This document shows positions 7,189 through 15,190 of a stretch of 17,838 nt of DNA, in pieces. The DNA comes from an uncultured bacterium (GTDB lineage: Bacteria > Cyanobacteriota > Vampirovibrionia > Gastranaerophilales > Gastranaerophilaceae): contig URHD01000043.1 of the NCBI GenBank assembly GCA_900547585.1, forward strand, positions 1-17,838, in the 5' to 3' direction. The notes beneath the pieces are model-generated. The model ran no database searches. It was not told where the DNA came from and saw nothing but the letters and a program-made list of their open reading frames with translations. Within the stretch, counting starts at the first letter, position 1, and every line of letters starts with the position of its first letter. The translations under genes and the position numbers were made by a program.

Positions 7189-10100
7189 ATGCAAATAAAC
7201 GGGACTAACCCGATTTATGGAAAAAACAAGAACAACCCGTCGTTTTCGGGACACACAATCGCAAGGGACGAGCGTGGAAATACAGTTTACAAATTCTATC
7301 TGCCGAATAATCCGCAAAATATTCAGGTAGAAACCGCTCTGCTGCAAAAACATGCAGACGGAAATTTTACATTTATCCCCGATACCTCCGTCAAACACCC
7401 CCTTACAAACGGAATTTACGAGTACAAACCTGCAACGGATGTGCTGACTGCTGATAAAACTGTGGGTTATAGATTTATTATTGACGGAAAACATAAATAT
7501 TTTGATTATGCAAAATGCATAAACGATAAAAATGCCGGTAAATTTACCGTGGCAACTCCACCTACCCGTTCGGGTCACACAATTCCGCGCCAGATGGGGC
7601 ACCTTTTTCCTGATTCTTTGCTTGATTTTACAAACCTGAGCGATGAAAAACGCAACCATTTCAACCATCTCGGCGGCACTTTGAACTCAATCAACGACCA
7701 TATTGATATTTTCAAAGATTTTGGCGTAAAAAGAATTCTCAGCACACCTGTTTTCGGGCAGGATACGGTCAGCAGCCACGGATACTGGACTTCCAATGCT
7801 TATCAGATTACCAGCACGCTCGGAAATATTGATGATTTTAAAAATCTTCAGGTTAATCTTTTTAAAAACGGCATGGGCTGGGTCGCTGACGGTGCTTTCG
7901 TAAACGAAGGGCTCCACGGCGTCCACATAAAAGACCTTATGACATGGAACACAAAATCCCCGTTTTTTGACTGGTTTTCAACAAAAAATGTGGGGGATTA
8001 CGGGCTGCAGTTCGGTATTCTTTCAAAACAGCCCGATACCCGCAAACACACTCACTACCGTCTTGTGAACGCAAGGCATAAAATCGTTTTTGAAAAGACT
8101 GCTAACGGAATGATTGAAAAAGAAGTCATTCATAACAAAGATTATAGAAGCACAAAGCCGACTTATGTCCAGATTTTTGATGATAGACTGGCGACTTTAG
8201 CTCAGGTTAATTCAGACAAAGTTTTTGATGTTTACGAAAACAAAAATGCTGAGGACAAGTTCGAAATTAACAATTACAAAGACGCTGTTCAGCTTTATGC
8301 TTTCAGGGTTTCGCCTTTTGACGCAGAAAAGAATTATCTGAAATATGCTGAGGCAAAACATGCCGACAAAAATGCCGAATTTAAAGATTATTTAACTGTT
8401 TGGACGAATTTTGAATTTGTTCCCTCAAATAAAGACGGCGGTGTCGGAACATGGGTCGGAAACACTGATATTCCCAAAAAACGTTTCATGATTTCTGAAA
8501 AAGCTATTGAAGGACTGCCCCGGGAAAAAGTTGAACTTCTAAAAGCTGCTCCATGGCAGGGTCAGGATGACACAATCCAAATCGGTAAATTCTGGACATC
8601 AGAAACAGCCAGAACTCTGCTTGATTATACTGCTTCACAGATTTTTGACGAGCTGGAATCCGCAGGTGACTATAAAACAGCAATTAAAAATCTTATTGAT
8701 AATAACAAGCTCCCCAAAGCTGCAGAGGCCGCAATTGAGGGCGAAGACGGAAAAACCCCGCTTGATAATTTATTGAATGTAAAATCTAACGGTGAACGTG
8801 ATTATAATCTGAAAAAAGTACCCGTGCCTGAAAGTATTACAGATGGATTGATGGCGTTTCCTATGGACGCAATTGAATATTCCAATGATTTGACCTCGGT
8901 TCTTGCATATCCGTGGCTGAAAAACTTTGCTGTGGATGAAAAAACCGTAGGAAAATCGAGATTTGAGCTCTACAAGATGGGTGATGAATTCTATTCAAAA
9001 ATGCCCTCAAAATATAGAGAGCTTTATCAGCAGACCGACAAATTCATTGCAGAAGAAATGACCAAAAAAGCTGCTGAAATCTTCAAAGCCGCAGGAGCCA
9101 GAGCCGGAATTGATATGGTGGATTCCCACGGAAATCTTACTGCCGACGGTCGGGAAGCTTATTCGATAGTCGCTGCTGATATTGCAAAATTCCTTTATGT
9201 TTCCGCGCTTACGCCGGAGATAAACCCCGGATACAAAGACGGCAGGCTTACTTATAACACTGATGAACTGAAATCGGTTTATCTTGAAACACTCAATCTG
9301 CAGCATGCCCACAGCCCCGAAGAAGCCGCAAAAATGGTGCTGCACAGGCTAAAACGCGGAGTGAAAAAGCTGAATGAAAACAGACAGGCGGATTTTGAGA
9401 AATTCCTTGCTAAAAAACTCGAAAAATTCGATACGGAAACGGTCAATGCCGCAAGATTGGTTATTGAAAAAGCAGAAGCAGGTCTTGATTGGCGTATTGA
9501 CGCAGCAAAAGATGTCGGCGACTGGGATGCTGTTGATGCCTGCAAGATGTCAGAGCGTGAATGTTACGACAAAACAGCCGGATTCTGGGAAAAATTCAAT
9601 TCTGCCGTGCACAAATTCAATCCGAATACTTACACAATCGGAGAACTTGTGCTTGATATGGAGCACAATAACCAGGATTTCGGCTTGAAAAACGCTTTTC
9701 AGGAAACTTTCAACAGCAGAACAGGATTTACAACAGAAACCGATTACAATTTCCTTTATTCTTCGCCTATGGAGCTGTTTGGCGCGGATTTGACGGATTC
9801 GGGCAATCTGAACCACAATGGTGATATTGACCAGAAAACCCGCGATATAATCAATGGCGCAACCTCAAATCGTCTCTATGACAACGTCAATTTTGCCCAT
9901 GTTTTCTCCGGAAACCATGACAAACCGAGAATTTTGCATTTGCTCGGCTTGAATCTTGCTATTTTTAAAGATAACAAAGCAAAAGCAATGGAGGATTTGT
10001 TCCACCGTGCACTTGAAAACAACATGGTCAAGGATGAAATTAACAAACAGTACGGCGCATACAAAGAAACTCTTCGTCGTGCGGTTCACGACCTGTCAGA

Positions 10101-11025
10101 AGGCAAATATACCCACATATCGGCAATAAAACACAATGATTCGGAAAATTTTGGCACAAGACCATTCCGCCAGAATATTGATGATGTTTTTCTACAGGCT
10201 GCCTATATGGATGACAAATTTAAGAACAATATATATTCTGACAAAGGAAAAATTGACTATCTCAGAGCGCTTTTGCTCAGGGGAATGCTTTTTGACCCAA
10301 TGAGAAAAGCTGAATCCATGCTTTTTTATCAGGTAGGTATGCCCGGCAGCCCAACTGTTTATATGGGTGATGAAATCGGTGAAACAGGCTGGGAAACACC
10401 ATGTAAAAATGAATTTCAGAACAACAGAAACCGACTCCATTATGAAGTTTTGGACGATGATCGGTATAAATTTATTCAAGAATACAGAACAAACCTCAAA
10501 AATATAATGAATATCAGAAACCAAAAAGCAGCAACCCCTCTGGTTAACGGAGCATCGATACCTTTAAAAGGCATTGCGCTCAAAGAGGGCGGAAAAGCGG
10601 CAGTGGTTTACCGTTATAATGACAAATCCGACGCAATCTGCGTGTTCCACAACAGAGGCTATGGAATGCAACCTCATGAACGCGGTCTGGATTCCTCTGT
10701 AAATGAAATCAGCCTTGAGCAGGACGGCGAATTTGGACTTCCGAACGCTCTTGAGGCCGGAACTATCTATTATGACGCACTTTGCCCCTCAAATAAATAT
10801 AAAGTCAAAGTTGAGAACAATGTTGCAAAACTCTACAACACCGGAGGCGGCCCGATTCAGCTCGGAAACAAAGGTATTATCCTTTTAAGAGAAAAGGGCT
10901 TTAACGGCGAAGATTATTTTGAAGAAAAACAGGAAAACGGCAAAAAAATCAGGGCAGTTTCTTTCCACGGCAAAAAAGCCAACCCCTACGTGACACTCGC
11001 AAACTTGAAATATAATTTCCGCTAA
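7189..11025 (+). CDS. Giant GH13 alpha-amylase-family protein with long insertion
   Basis: This 1278-aa protein has all four GH13 regions, but far apart. Region I-like GWVADGAFVNEGLHG lies near 230-244, where D234 and N239 match but the usual His is E240. Region II LDWRIDAAK carries nucleophile D771. Region III YTIGELV carries acid/base E819. Region IV FSGNHDKP carries D911. MPGSPTVYMGDEIGE (1051-1065) is the typical loop after beta-8. Residues 25-120 look like an N-terminal beta-sandwich of CBM48 type (KFYLP near 35, GYRFIIDGKHKYFDY near 93-107). About 530 residues separate regions I and II, against the far shorter usual distance, and include long helical stretches near 480-520 and 600-760. 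The role is probably cleavage or transfer on alpha-1,4/1,6-glucans. No signal peptide is present; the opening NPSFSG resembles that of the 208-aa protein. The ATG follows GAAGGGGAAAAGG. It converges with priA, 14 bp apart. Confidence 0.82.
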   Translation: MQINGTNPIYGKNKNNPSFSGHTIARDERGNTVYKFYLPNNPQNIQVETALLQKHADGNFTFIPDTSVKHPLTNGIYEYKPATDVLTADKTVGYRFIIDGKHKYFDYAKCINDKNAGKFTVATPPTRSGHTIPRQMGHLFPDSLLDFTNLSDEKRNHFNHLGGTLNSINDHIDIFKDFGVKRILSTPVFGQDTVSSHGYWTSNAYQITSTLGNIDDFKNLQVNLFKNGMGWVADGAFVNEGLHGVHIKDLMTWNTKSPFFDWFSTKNVGDYGLQFGILSKQPDTRKHTHYRLVNARHKIVFEKTANGMIEKEVIHNKDYRSTKPTYVQIFDDRLATLAQVNSDKVFDVYENKNAEDKFEINNYKDAVQLYAFRVSPFDAEKNYLKYAEAKHADKNAEFKDYLTVWTNFEFVPSNKDGGVGTWVGNTDIPKKRFMISEKAIEGLPREKVELLKAAPWQGQDDTIQIGKFWTSETARTLLDYTASQIFDELESAGDYKTAIKNLIDNNKLPKAAEAAIEGEDGKTPLDNLLNVKSNGERDYNLKKVPVPESITDGLMAFPMDAIEYSNDLTSVLAYPWLKNFAVDEKTVGKSRFELYKMGDEFYSKMPSKYRELYQQTDKFIAEEMTKKAAEIFKAAGARAGIDMVDSHGNLTADGREAYSIVAADIAKFLYVSALTPEINPGYKDGRLTYNTDELKSVYLETLNLQHAHSPEEAAKMVLHRLKRGVKKLNENRQADFEKFLAKKLEKFDTETVNAARLVIEKAEAGLDWRIDAAKDVGDWDAVDACKMSERECYDKTAGFWEKFNSAVHKFNPNTYTIGELVLDMEHNNQDFGLKNAFQETFNSRTGFTTETDYNFLYSSPMELFGADLTDSGNLNHNGDIDQKTRDIINGATSNRLYDNVNFAHVFSGNHDKPRILHLLGLNLAIFKDNKAKAMEDLFHRALENNMVKDEINKQYGAYKETLRRAVHDLSEGKYTHISAIKHNDSENFGTRPFRQNIDDVFLQAAYMDDKFKNNIYSDKGKIDYLRALLLRGMLFDPMRKAESMLFYQVGMPGSPTVYMGDEIGETGWETPCKNEFQNNRNRLHYEVLDDDRYKFIQEYRTNLKNIMNIRNQKAATPLVNGASIPLKGIALKEGGKAAVVYRYNDKSDAICVFHNRGYGMQPHERGLDSSVNEISLEQDGEFGLPNALEAGTIYYDALCPSNKYKVKVENNVAKLYNTGGGPIQLGNKGIILLREKGFNGEDYFEEKQENGKKIRAVSFHGKKANPYVTLANLKYNFR

Positions 11026-11039
11026 ATACTGTTAATTGG

Positions 11040-13286
11040 CTATAAAATATCAACCGGATCAACATCCACAACCATTTTTATGTCGTTCGGAAGCTTTATT
11101 TTTGATAAAAACGACGTAACAAACCCGTGCCCGCGTTCATTGAGCTTGTTTTTTATCAAAATTTGGAAACGGTAGTTTTCTTGCAATCTTTCTATTACGC
11201 ACGGCACAGAACCCAGCACGGCAAGCGGTTCTGCGATGTTCAGCTTGTCGACAACCTCGCGCAGTCTCATCGCAATCTCCATTGCGCTTTTTTCAGCACG
11301 GAACTGGTTTTTTGAAGAAATAACTATACGAATAATCCTGCTGAATGGCGGATAATCAAAGTTTTCGCGTGCTTCGATTTCGGATTTGTAAAAACTTAAA
11401 TAATCCTGCTCTTTTGCGTTTTCCAGCGCAAAGAAATCGGGATTATAGGTTTGGAAATAAACCGTTCCCGGGTTATTTCCGCGCCCTGCGCGACCTGCAA
11501 CCTGCGTCAAAAGCTGAAATCCACGCTCGCATGAGCGAAAATCCGGCAGATTGAACCCGTTGTCCGCATTTATTACGCCCACAAGCGTCACATTCGGGTT
11601 GTCGAGCCCTTTGGCAATCATTTGTGTGCCGATGAGAATGTCGATTTTGCCTTTTGAAAAGTCCTCAAGGATTTCAATGTGGCGGTTTTTCCTGTTTAAT
11701 GAATCGCTGTCGAGCCGCTCTATCCGGCAATCCGGAAAAAGTTTTTGTGCAATCAATTCAACCCTTTGAACGCCGGTTCCGCTGTTTCTGAGCGCATCAG
11801 AACCGCATTTCGGGCATGTTGTGAGGAGTTCTGTTTCCAAATTGCAATAATGGCATTTCATTGTTTGCGTTTCCGAGTGAAAAATCAAGGGAATCGCGCA
11901 TTTCGGGCATTCAATAACCTCTCCGCACGACAAGCACTGCGTGTAAGTCGAAAATCCGCGCCTGTTCATCAAAATAATGGACTGTTTTCCGTCGCGCAGG
12001 TTTTCTTCAATCGCATTCACCAGCGCGCGCGAAAAAATCCCGTGGTTAGCCCGAAAATGTTCCTCGCGCATGTCAACAACCTTGACTTTTGCCATCGGAT
12101 AATCGTTGTAACGCTTTTTCATCTCAAGAAGATTTCCCGAATTCAGCGCATAGTAATAAGAATTTACGTCAGGCGTGGCACTTCCGAGCAAAAGCGGGCA
12201 ATTATGCAGTTCCGCAAGCTTTTGTGCGACTTTTTTCGCGTCATAGCGGGGCGAGGGCGTGGATTGTTTGTAGGCGCTTTCGTGTTCTTCGTCAATTATT
12301 ATCAACCCGATGTTTTTCAACGGTGCAAATACAGCAGAGCGTGCGCCTGCAAGGATTCTGATTTCATTGTTGTTGATTTTTTGCCAGACATCGTATTTTT
12401 CGCCCTCTGAGATGCTTGAGTGCCAGATTGCTGTTTTTTCAATCCCGAAACGCCTTGCCAGCCGCTTTGTCAATTGCGACGCAAGCGCGATTTCCGGTGC
12501 AAGAAACAGGACATTTTGCCCTTTTTCAATCACTTTTTTTATTGCGTTAAAATAAACCTCTGTTTTTCCTGATGAAGTTACGCCATGAATCAGTATTTGT
12601 CCGCTTTTTCCGAGTCTTTTTTCAATTTCCGCACAAACTGATTTTTGTTCGTCCGTTAAATCGGGAAATGGCTCCAAATCGTCTTCTTTAAAGATTTCCA
12701 GCGGGTTTCTGAAGACTGCTTCCTCGCTAATCTCAAGGCAGCCGGCTTTTTCGAGCTTGTTGATGGTTGCACGGGTGGTTTTTGCTTCTTTTTCAAAGTC
12801 AATCAGCCGCATTTTGCCAGAATTTTCGAGTTTTTCAAGGATTTCCCTTTGTCTTTTTGTGGCGTTTTCGTAGCTTTTGAATTCTATGTATTTATCGCTC
12901 TGACCGTGCATTTGGAGGAATTTTAGAGGGATTGCGCACTCAAGAACCGACTGGAGCGAACAAAAATAGTAATTCGCCACCCATTCCAGAAATTTCAGGT
13001 AATCAAGGTCAAAAAGCGCCCTTTTGTCGAGGATTTCTGCGATTTTTTTTGCCTTAATATCTTCGGGCAGGTAATCGGAAAACCCCACAACAAAGGCATT
13101 TATCAGTCCCATGCGTCCGAAAGGCACTTTTAGCGCCTGTCCGATTTTTATCTGGGTTTTCAGTTCGTCAGGAATCAAATAGCTGAAAGTTTTCACCCCG
13201 AGCCCGCCGATACAGGTAAGAACGAGGGCATATTTTTTAAACATGCCCTCAGTTTCAGTATTTTTTTTTCCTTGCGCGGCGCTCAA
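11040..13286 (-). CDS. priA: Primosomal replication restart helicase PriA
   Basis: This 748-aa superfamily 2 helicase restarts collapsed replication forks by unwinding the lagging arm and loading the primosome. The N-terminal DNA-binding domain (KVPFGRMGLINAFVVGF) is followed by Walker A GVTSSGKTEVY at 235-245 and DEEH at 332-335. SATPD (369-373) and the C-terminal helicase motifs include GTQMIAKGLDNPNVTLV and QVAGRAGRG. Eight zinc-ligand cysteines sit inside the helicase core: C451, C454, C460, C463, C478, C481, C491 and C494. The long frame starts at TTG 13286, three bases after the stop of the PC4-like gene, with GAGG eight bases upstream; this suggests translational coupling. An ATG at 13244 would give MFKKYALVL, closer to the usual PriA N-terminus, but its GAGGG is only one base away. 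Either start is possible. Confidence 0.95.
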   Translation of the reverse strand: MSAAQGKKNTETEGMFKKYALVLTCIGGLGVKTFSYLIPDELKTQIKIGQALKVPFGRMGLINAFVVGFSDYLPEDIKAKKIAEILDKRALFDLDYLKFLEWVANYYFCSLQSVLECAIPLKFLQMHGQSDKYIEFKSYENATKRQREILEKLENSGKMRLIDFEKEAKTTRATINKLEKAGCLEISEEAVFRNPLEIFKEDDLEPFPDLTDEQKSVCAEIEKRLGKSGQILIHGVTSSGKTEVYFNAIKKVIEKGQNVLFLAPEIALASQLTKRLARRFGIEKTAIWHSSISEGEKYDVWQKINNNEIRILAGARSAVFAPLKNIGLIIIDEEHESAYKQSTPSPRYDAKKVAQKLAELHNCPLLLGSATPDVNSYYYALNSGNLLEMKKRYNDYPMAKVKVVDMREEHFRANHGIFSRALVNAIEENLRDGKQSIILMNRRGFSTYTQCLSCGEVIECPKCAIPLIFHSETQTMKCHYCNLETELLTTCPKCGSDALRNSGTGVQRVELIAQKLFPDCRIERLDSDSLNRKNRHIEILEDFSKGKIDILIGTQMIAKGLDNPNVTLVGVINADNGFNLPDFRSCERGFQLLTQVAGRAGRGNNPGTVYFQTYNPDFFALENAKEQDYLSFYKSEIEARENFDYPPFSRIIRIVISSKNQFRAEKSAMEIAMRLREVVDKLNIAEPLAVLGSVPCVIERLQENYRFQILIKNKLNERGHGFVTSFLSKIKLPNDIKMVVDVDPVDIL

Positions 13287-13289
13287 GTT

Positions 13290-13535
13290 TTACGCCTCTT
13301 CTTCAACCGTCATAAGCTCTTTCATCGCTTCTTCAACAGCGTCTTTCAAGAGTTCAAGGTTATCGGGAGAAACTGTTACACCTTTTTTGGTCGGCAGCCA
13401 GTTCATGCCGTCGTCTGTTGTGTAAAAAATTCTCAAATCAAGGTAGCATTTGCCTTTGTACTCGTTGATTGCAATTTGAAGCTGTTCTGTTGCGCTTCTG
13501 GGGATTGTTGCGATAATTTTAGGTTCAGTTGCCAT
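13290..13535 (-). CDS. PC4/YdbC-like single-stranded-DNA-binding protein
   Basis: This 81-aa protein matches the PC4 (p15 transcriptional coactivator) domain, which in bacteria is represented by YdbC-type ssDNA-binding proteins. The core runs from INEYKGKCYLDLRIFYTTDD through WLPTKKGVTVSP to LELLKDAVEEAMKEL. That is the expected four-strand sheet plus C-terminal helix, with the KGVTVSP turn typical of the family. It should act as a dimer on ssDNA in the cytoplasm. The ATG at 13535 has GAGG five bases upstream and a good promoter behind it. It is immediately upstream of priA with a 3-bp gap, suggesting a shared role at forks or repair intermediates, though the family is also linked to transcription. 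Confidence 0.82.
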   Translation of the reverse strand: MATEPKIIATIPRSATEQLQIAINEYKGKCYLDLRIFYTTDDGMNWLPTKKGVTVSPDNLELLKDAVEEAMKELMTVEEEA

Positions 13536-13571
13536 TTTTTCCTCATCTCTCCGTTTTTTATTTACAGAATT

Positions 13572-13600
13572 ATTTTAGCATGGAATAAAAATGGTGTTAA
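13572..13600 (-). promoter_or_regulatory. Promoter of the PC4-like/priA operon
   Basis: Reading the minus strand, TTAACA (13600-13595) is five of six to the -35 consensus. A 17-base spacer leads to TAAAAT (13577-13572), five of six to the -10. TGC directly before the -10 makes it an extended -10. Predicted start near 13565 leaves a leader of about 30 bases that includes the GAGG site of the PC4-like gene. Confidence 0.65.
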
Positions 13601-13603
13601 TAA

Positions 13604-13783
13604 CTATAAAAGTCCTTTTGATTCTAAATAATCTATCATTAATTGTTCAAGTTTCGGCGTGACTTTCAATCCATCCTCCAGGCTTGCAACTTTAAATTTT
13701 TCCCAAAGTTCATTATTGAACAGTAATGTTACTTTTCTGTCTTTATTTTGAGTTAATTTAATGATTTTAGCTGTTTTATCCAT
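13604..13783 (-). CDS. Small ribbon-helix-helix-like protein (59 aa)
   Basis: An intact 59-codon frame starts at ATG 13783 and stops with TAG at 13604. It opens MDKTAKIIKL. A basic beta-strand-like stretch, RKVTLLFNN, precedes helix ELWEKFKVASLEDGL and helix TPKLEQLMIDYLESKG. That strand-helix-helix order, with LW/KF and L/LM/YL hydrophobic positions, is what ribbon-helix-helix (Arc/CopG/ParD-type) DNA-binding dimers look like. No toxin gene sits beside it, so it would be an orphan regulator rather than an obvious antitoxin. There is no clear Shine-Dalgarno; a TATAAT lies 17 bases upstream of the ATG. The gene stands between LemA and the PC4-like gene, and its upstream region is packed with palindromes that could be its operator. 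The fold is inferred by eye. Confidence 0.68.
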   Translation of the reverse strand: MDKTAKIIKLTQNKDRKVTLLFNNELWEKFKVASLEDGLKVTPKLEQLMIDYLESKGLL

Positions 13784-13800
13784 ACGTTAATTATTATGTG

Positions 13801-13830
13801 ATTATATACATTTGCACAACCTGATGTTAT
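13801..13830 (-). promoter_or_regulatory. Promoter of the 59-aa RHH-like gene
   Basis: On the minus strand, ATAACA (13830-13825) is a four-of-six -35. After an 18-base spacer comes a perfect TATAAT (13806-13801). Transcription would begin near 13794, giving a leader of about 11 bases with no ribosome-binding site. TTATTATGT occurs at 13791-13799 and again at 13827-13835, bracketing the promoter. Confidence 0.45.
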
Positions 13831-13841
13831 TATGTATAATC

Positions 13842-13882
13842 ATATTTATAAATATACGTATATTTAGATAAAAGGCCTTTTA
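13842..13882. promoter_or_regulatory. Cluster of three perfect palindromes, candidate operator
   Basis: Three perfect palindromes occur in 41 bases: ATATTTATAAATAT (13842-13855), TAAATATACGTATATTTA (13849-13866, overlapping the first) and TAAAAGGCCTTTTA (13869-13882). They have no loop, so they are poor hairpins and more like binding sites for a dimeric protein. They lie upstream of the RHH-like gene and just after the LemA stop. AT-rich DNA makes short palindromes likelier, but an 18-bp perfect one with two more beside it is notable. Confidence 0.5.
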
Positions 13883-13903
13883 CGCACCTGCAACAACTCC
13901 AAA

Positions 13904-14482
13904 CTAGAATTTAACCGCAGGCACCGCCTTTTCGGCTTCACTGACTTCAAAGTACTCGCGCGCCTTGATTCCTGAAATCATAGCGACAATATTCGTCGGG
14001 AATGTGCGGATTCTTGCGTTCAGCGCTTTTACACTTTCATTATAATCCCGCCTTGCAACGGCAATTCTGTTTTCCGTGCCCGCAAGCTCATCCTGCAGCC
14101 CGATAAACTGCTTGTCAGCCTTGAGTTCGGGGTATCTTTCCACAATCATCAGCAATCTTGAAAGCGCGCCGTTCAATTCGCCGGTGCTTTTTGCCACAGC
14201 TTTGACATCCTGCGAATTCATTGCCCCTGAAAGCTTTGAGCGTGCGTCCGCAATGTTTGTGAAAACCGTGCTTTCGTGTTTTGCGTAGCCTTTTACGGTT
14301 TCGACGAGGTTCGGAATCAAATCATTACGCCTTTTGAGCTGGTTTTCAACCTGCGCCCAGTTTGACGTGACTGATTCGTCCATAATCTGCAAATTGTTAA
14401 AAGTTCCGATGAATGCGCTGAAAACCATCAAAACGATGACAACAACGAGCCCGAGAACTATCCAGAGTGTATTGTTTTTCAT
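13904..14482 (-). CDS. LemA family membrane protein
   Basis: This 192-aa protein has one N-terminal membrane helix (about residues 6-27) followed by the LemA helical domain. Diagnostic stretches are NNLQIMDESVTSNWAQVENQ, LKRRNDLIPNLVETVKGYA, ERYPELKADKQFIGLQDEL and NRIAVARRDYNESVKALN. Length is typical. LemA proteins are widespread with poorly defined function and are commonly encoded with TPM-domain proteins, as here. The ATG at 14482 follows AAAGGA with eight-base spacing inside the end of the preceding nucleotidyltransferase-like gene's downstream gap (16 bp). It is the last gene of the TPM-NTase-LemA operon. Confidence 0.94.
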   Translation of the reverse strand: MKNNTLWIVLGLVVVIVLMVFSAFIGTFNNLQIMDESVTSNWAQVENQLKRRNDLIPNLVETVKGYAKHESTVFTNIADARSKLSGAMNSQDVKAVAKSTGELNGALSRLLMIVERYPELKADKQFIGLQDELAGTENRIAVARRDYNESVKALNARIRTFPTNIVAMISGIKAREYFEVSEAEKAVPAVKF

Positions 14483-14498
14483 AATTTTTATCCTTTCT

Positions 14499-15188
14499 CT
14501 ACATTTTGTCCGTGAATTTTAAAAGTTTGTCCGCTTCATCAATAAAACGCCTTGCCAATGCGCCTGTATCAGCGGGTTTTTGCTTTTTTTCTTTAAAAAG
14601 CAGCAGTTCTGTGAAAAATTCCGCATCAATCACCCCGCATTCCGCTGCAAAACGGATTGTTTCAGCAGTATTTTCGCCAACAGGAAGATTTTTCAACCTC
14701 AAAACCGTTTTTAAAATCACAACAGCAGTTTTGAACGAAGCGATGAGCAATTCCTCCATAACCCTTTTGTTGCGGGCATTCAGAAGATATTCTTTTCTGA
14801 ACCGCATAAGCATATTTTTCGCCTCACGCTCGCACTGGAGCCGCAAATCGTCATATTTTATATCAATTACGCCAATCAGGTCAGTTCCGTATAAAATATG
14901 GTGATTTTCCTTGATATCAGCGTATTCCATCGGGTAAACATCCGCCGAAGAAAACCATTCCGATGTGCTCATAAATACGGGAACGGAATTTTTTCTTGTC
15001 CATTTATAAACAGATTTTACGCAATTTCTAAGGTCTTCTGCGCTCAAATCCTGAACAATAACCATCAAATCCGCGCCCTCTTTCAGGTCGTAGGCTGGGA
15101 TTTTGGTTTTTGAGCCGTAAACAAAAACTGTTTCCAGCTTGTCTTTTAAAATATCTTTTAATTCTTCAATAAATTTGTTTACATTCAT
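14499..15188 (-). CDS. Nucleotidyltransferase-like protein with degenerate active site
   Basis: This is a soluble protein of about 229 aa. The N-terminal VFVYGSKTKIPAYDLKEGAD followed by LMVIVQDLS resembles the GS...DxD start of MNT/polymerase-beta-type nucleotidyltransferases. Here the GS pair is kept (G25, S26) but the first metal-binding Asp is Gly (G38) while the second (D40) is kept. Catalysis is therefore doubtful or altered. The C-terminal half (about 110-225) is all helical, as in HEPN-like or substrate-binding domains of such proteins. I prefer ATG 15188, which has AGAGGA eight bases upstream; an ATG at 15197 adds three residues, overlaps the TPM stop and has no spacing to its AGAGG. 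The gene sits between TPM and LemA genes, which I do not recall as a standard member of that pairing. Confidence 0.72.
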   Translation of the reverse strand: MNVNKFIEELKDILKDKLETVFVYGSKTKIPAYDLKEGADLMVIVQDLSAEDLRNCVKSVYKWTRKNSVPVFMSTSEWFSSADVYPMEYADIKENHHILYGTDLIGVIDIKYDDLRLQCEREAKNMLMRFRKEYLLNARNKRVMEELLIASFKTAVVILKTVLRLKNLPVGENTAETIRFAAECGVIDAEFFTELLLFKEKKQKPADTGALARRFIDEADKLLKFTDKM

Positions 15189-15190
15189 TT

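Noticed and set aside
7114..7668. 184-codon open frame on the minus strand
   Set aside because: It overlaps the start of the giant GH13 gene in antisense. The GH13 frame has a ribosome-binding site and recognisable domains; this one has none.
11745..12410. 221-codon open frame on the plus strand
   Set aside because: It lies wholly opposite priA, whose helicase motifs are intact; the translation shows no domain and looks like an antisense shadow.
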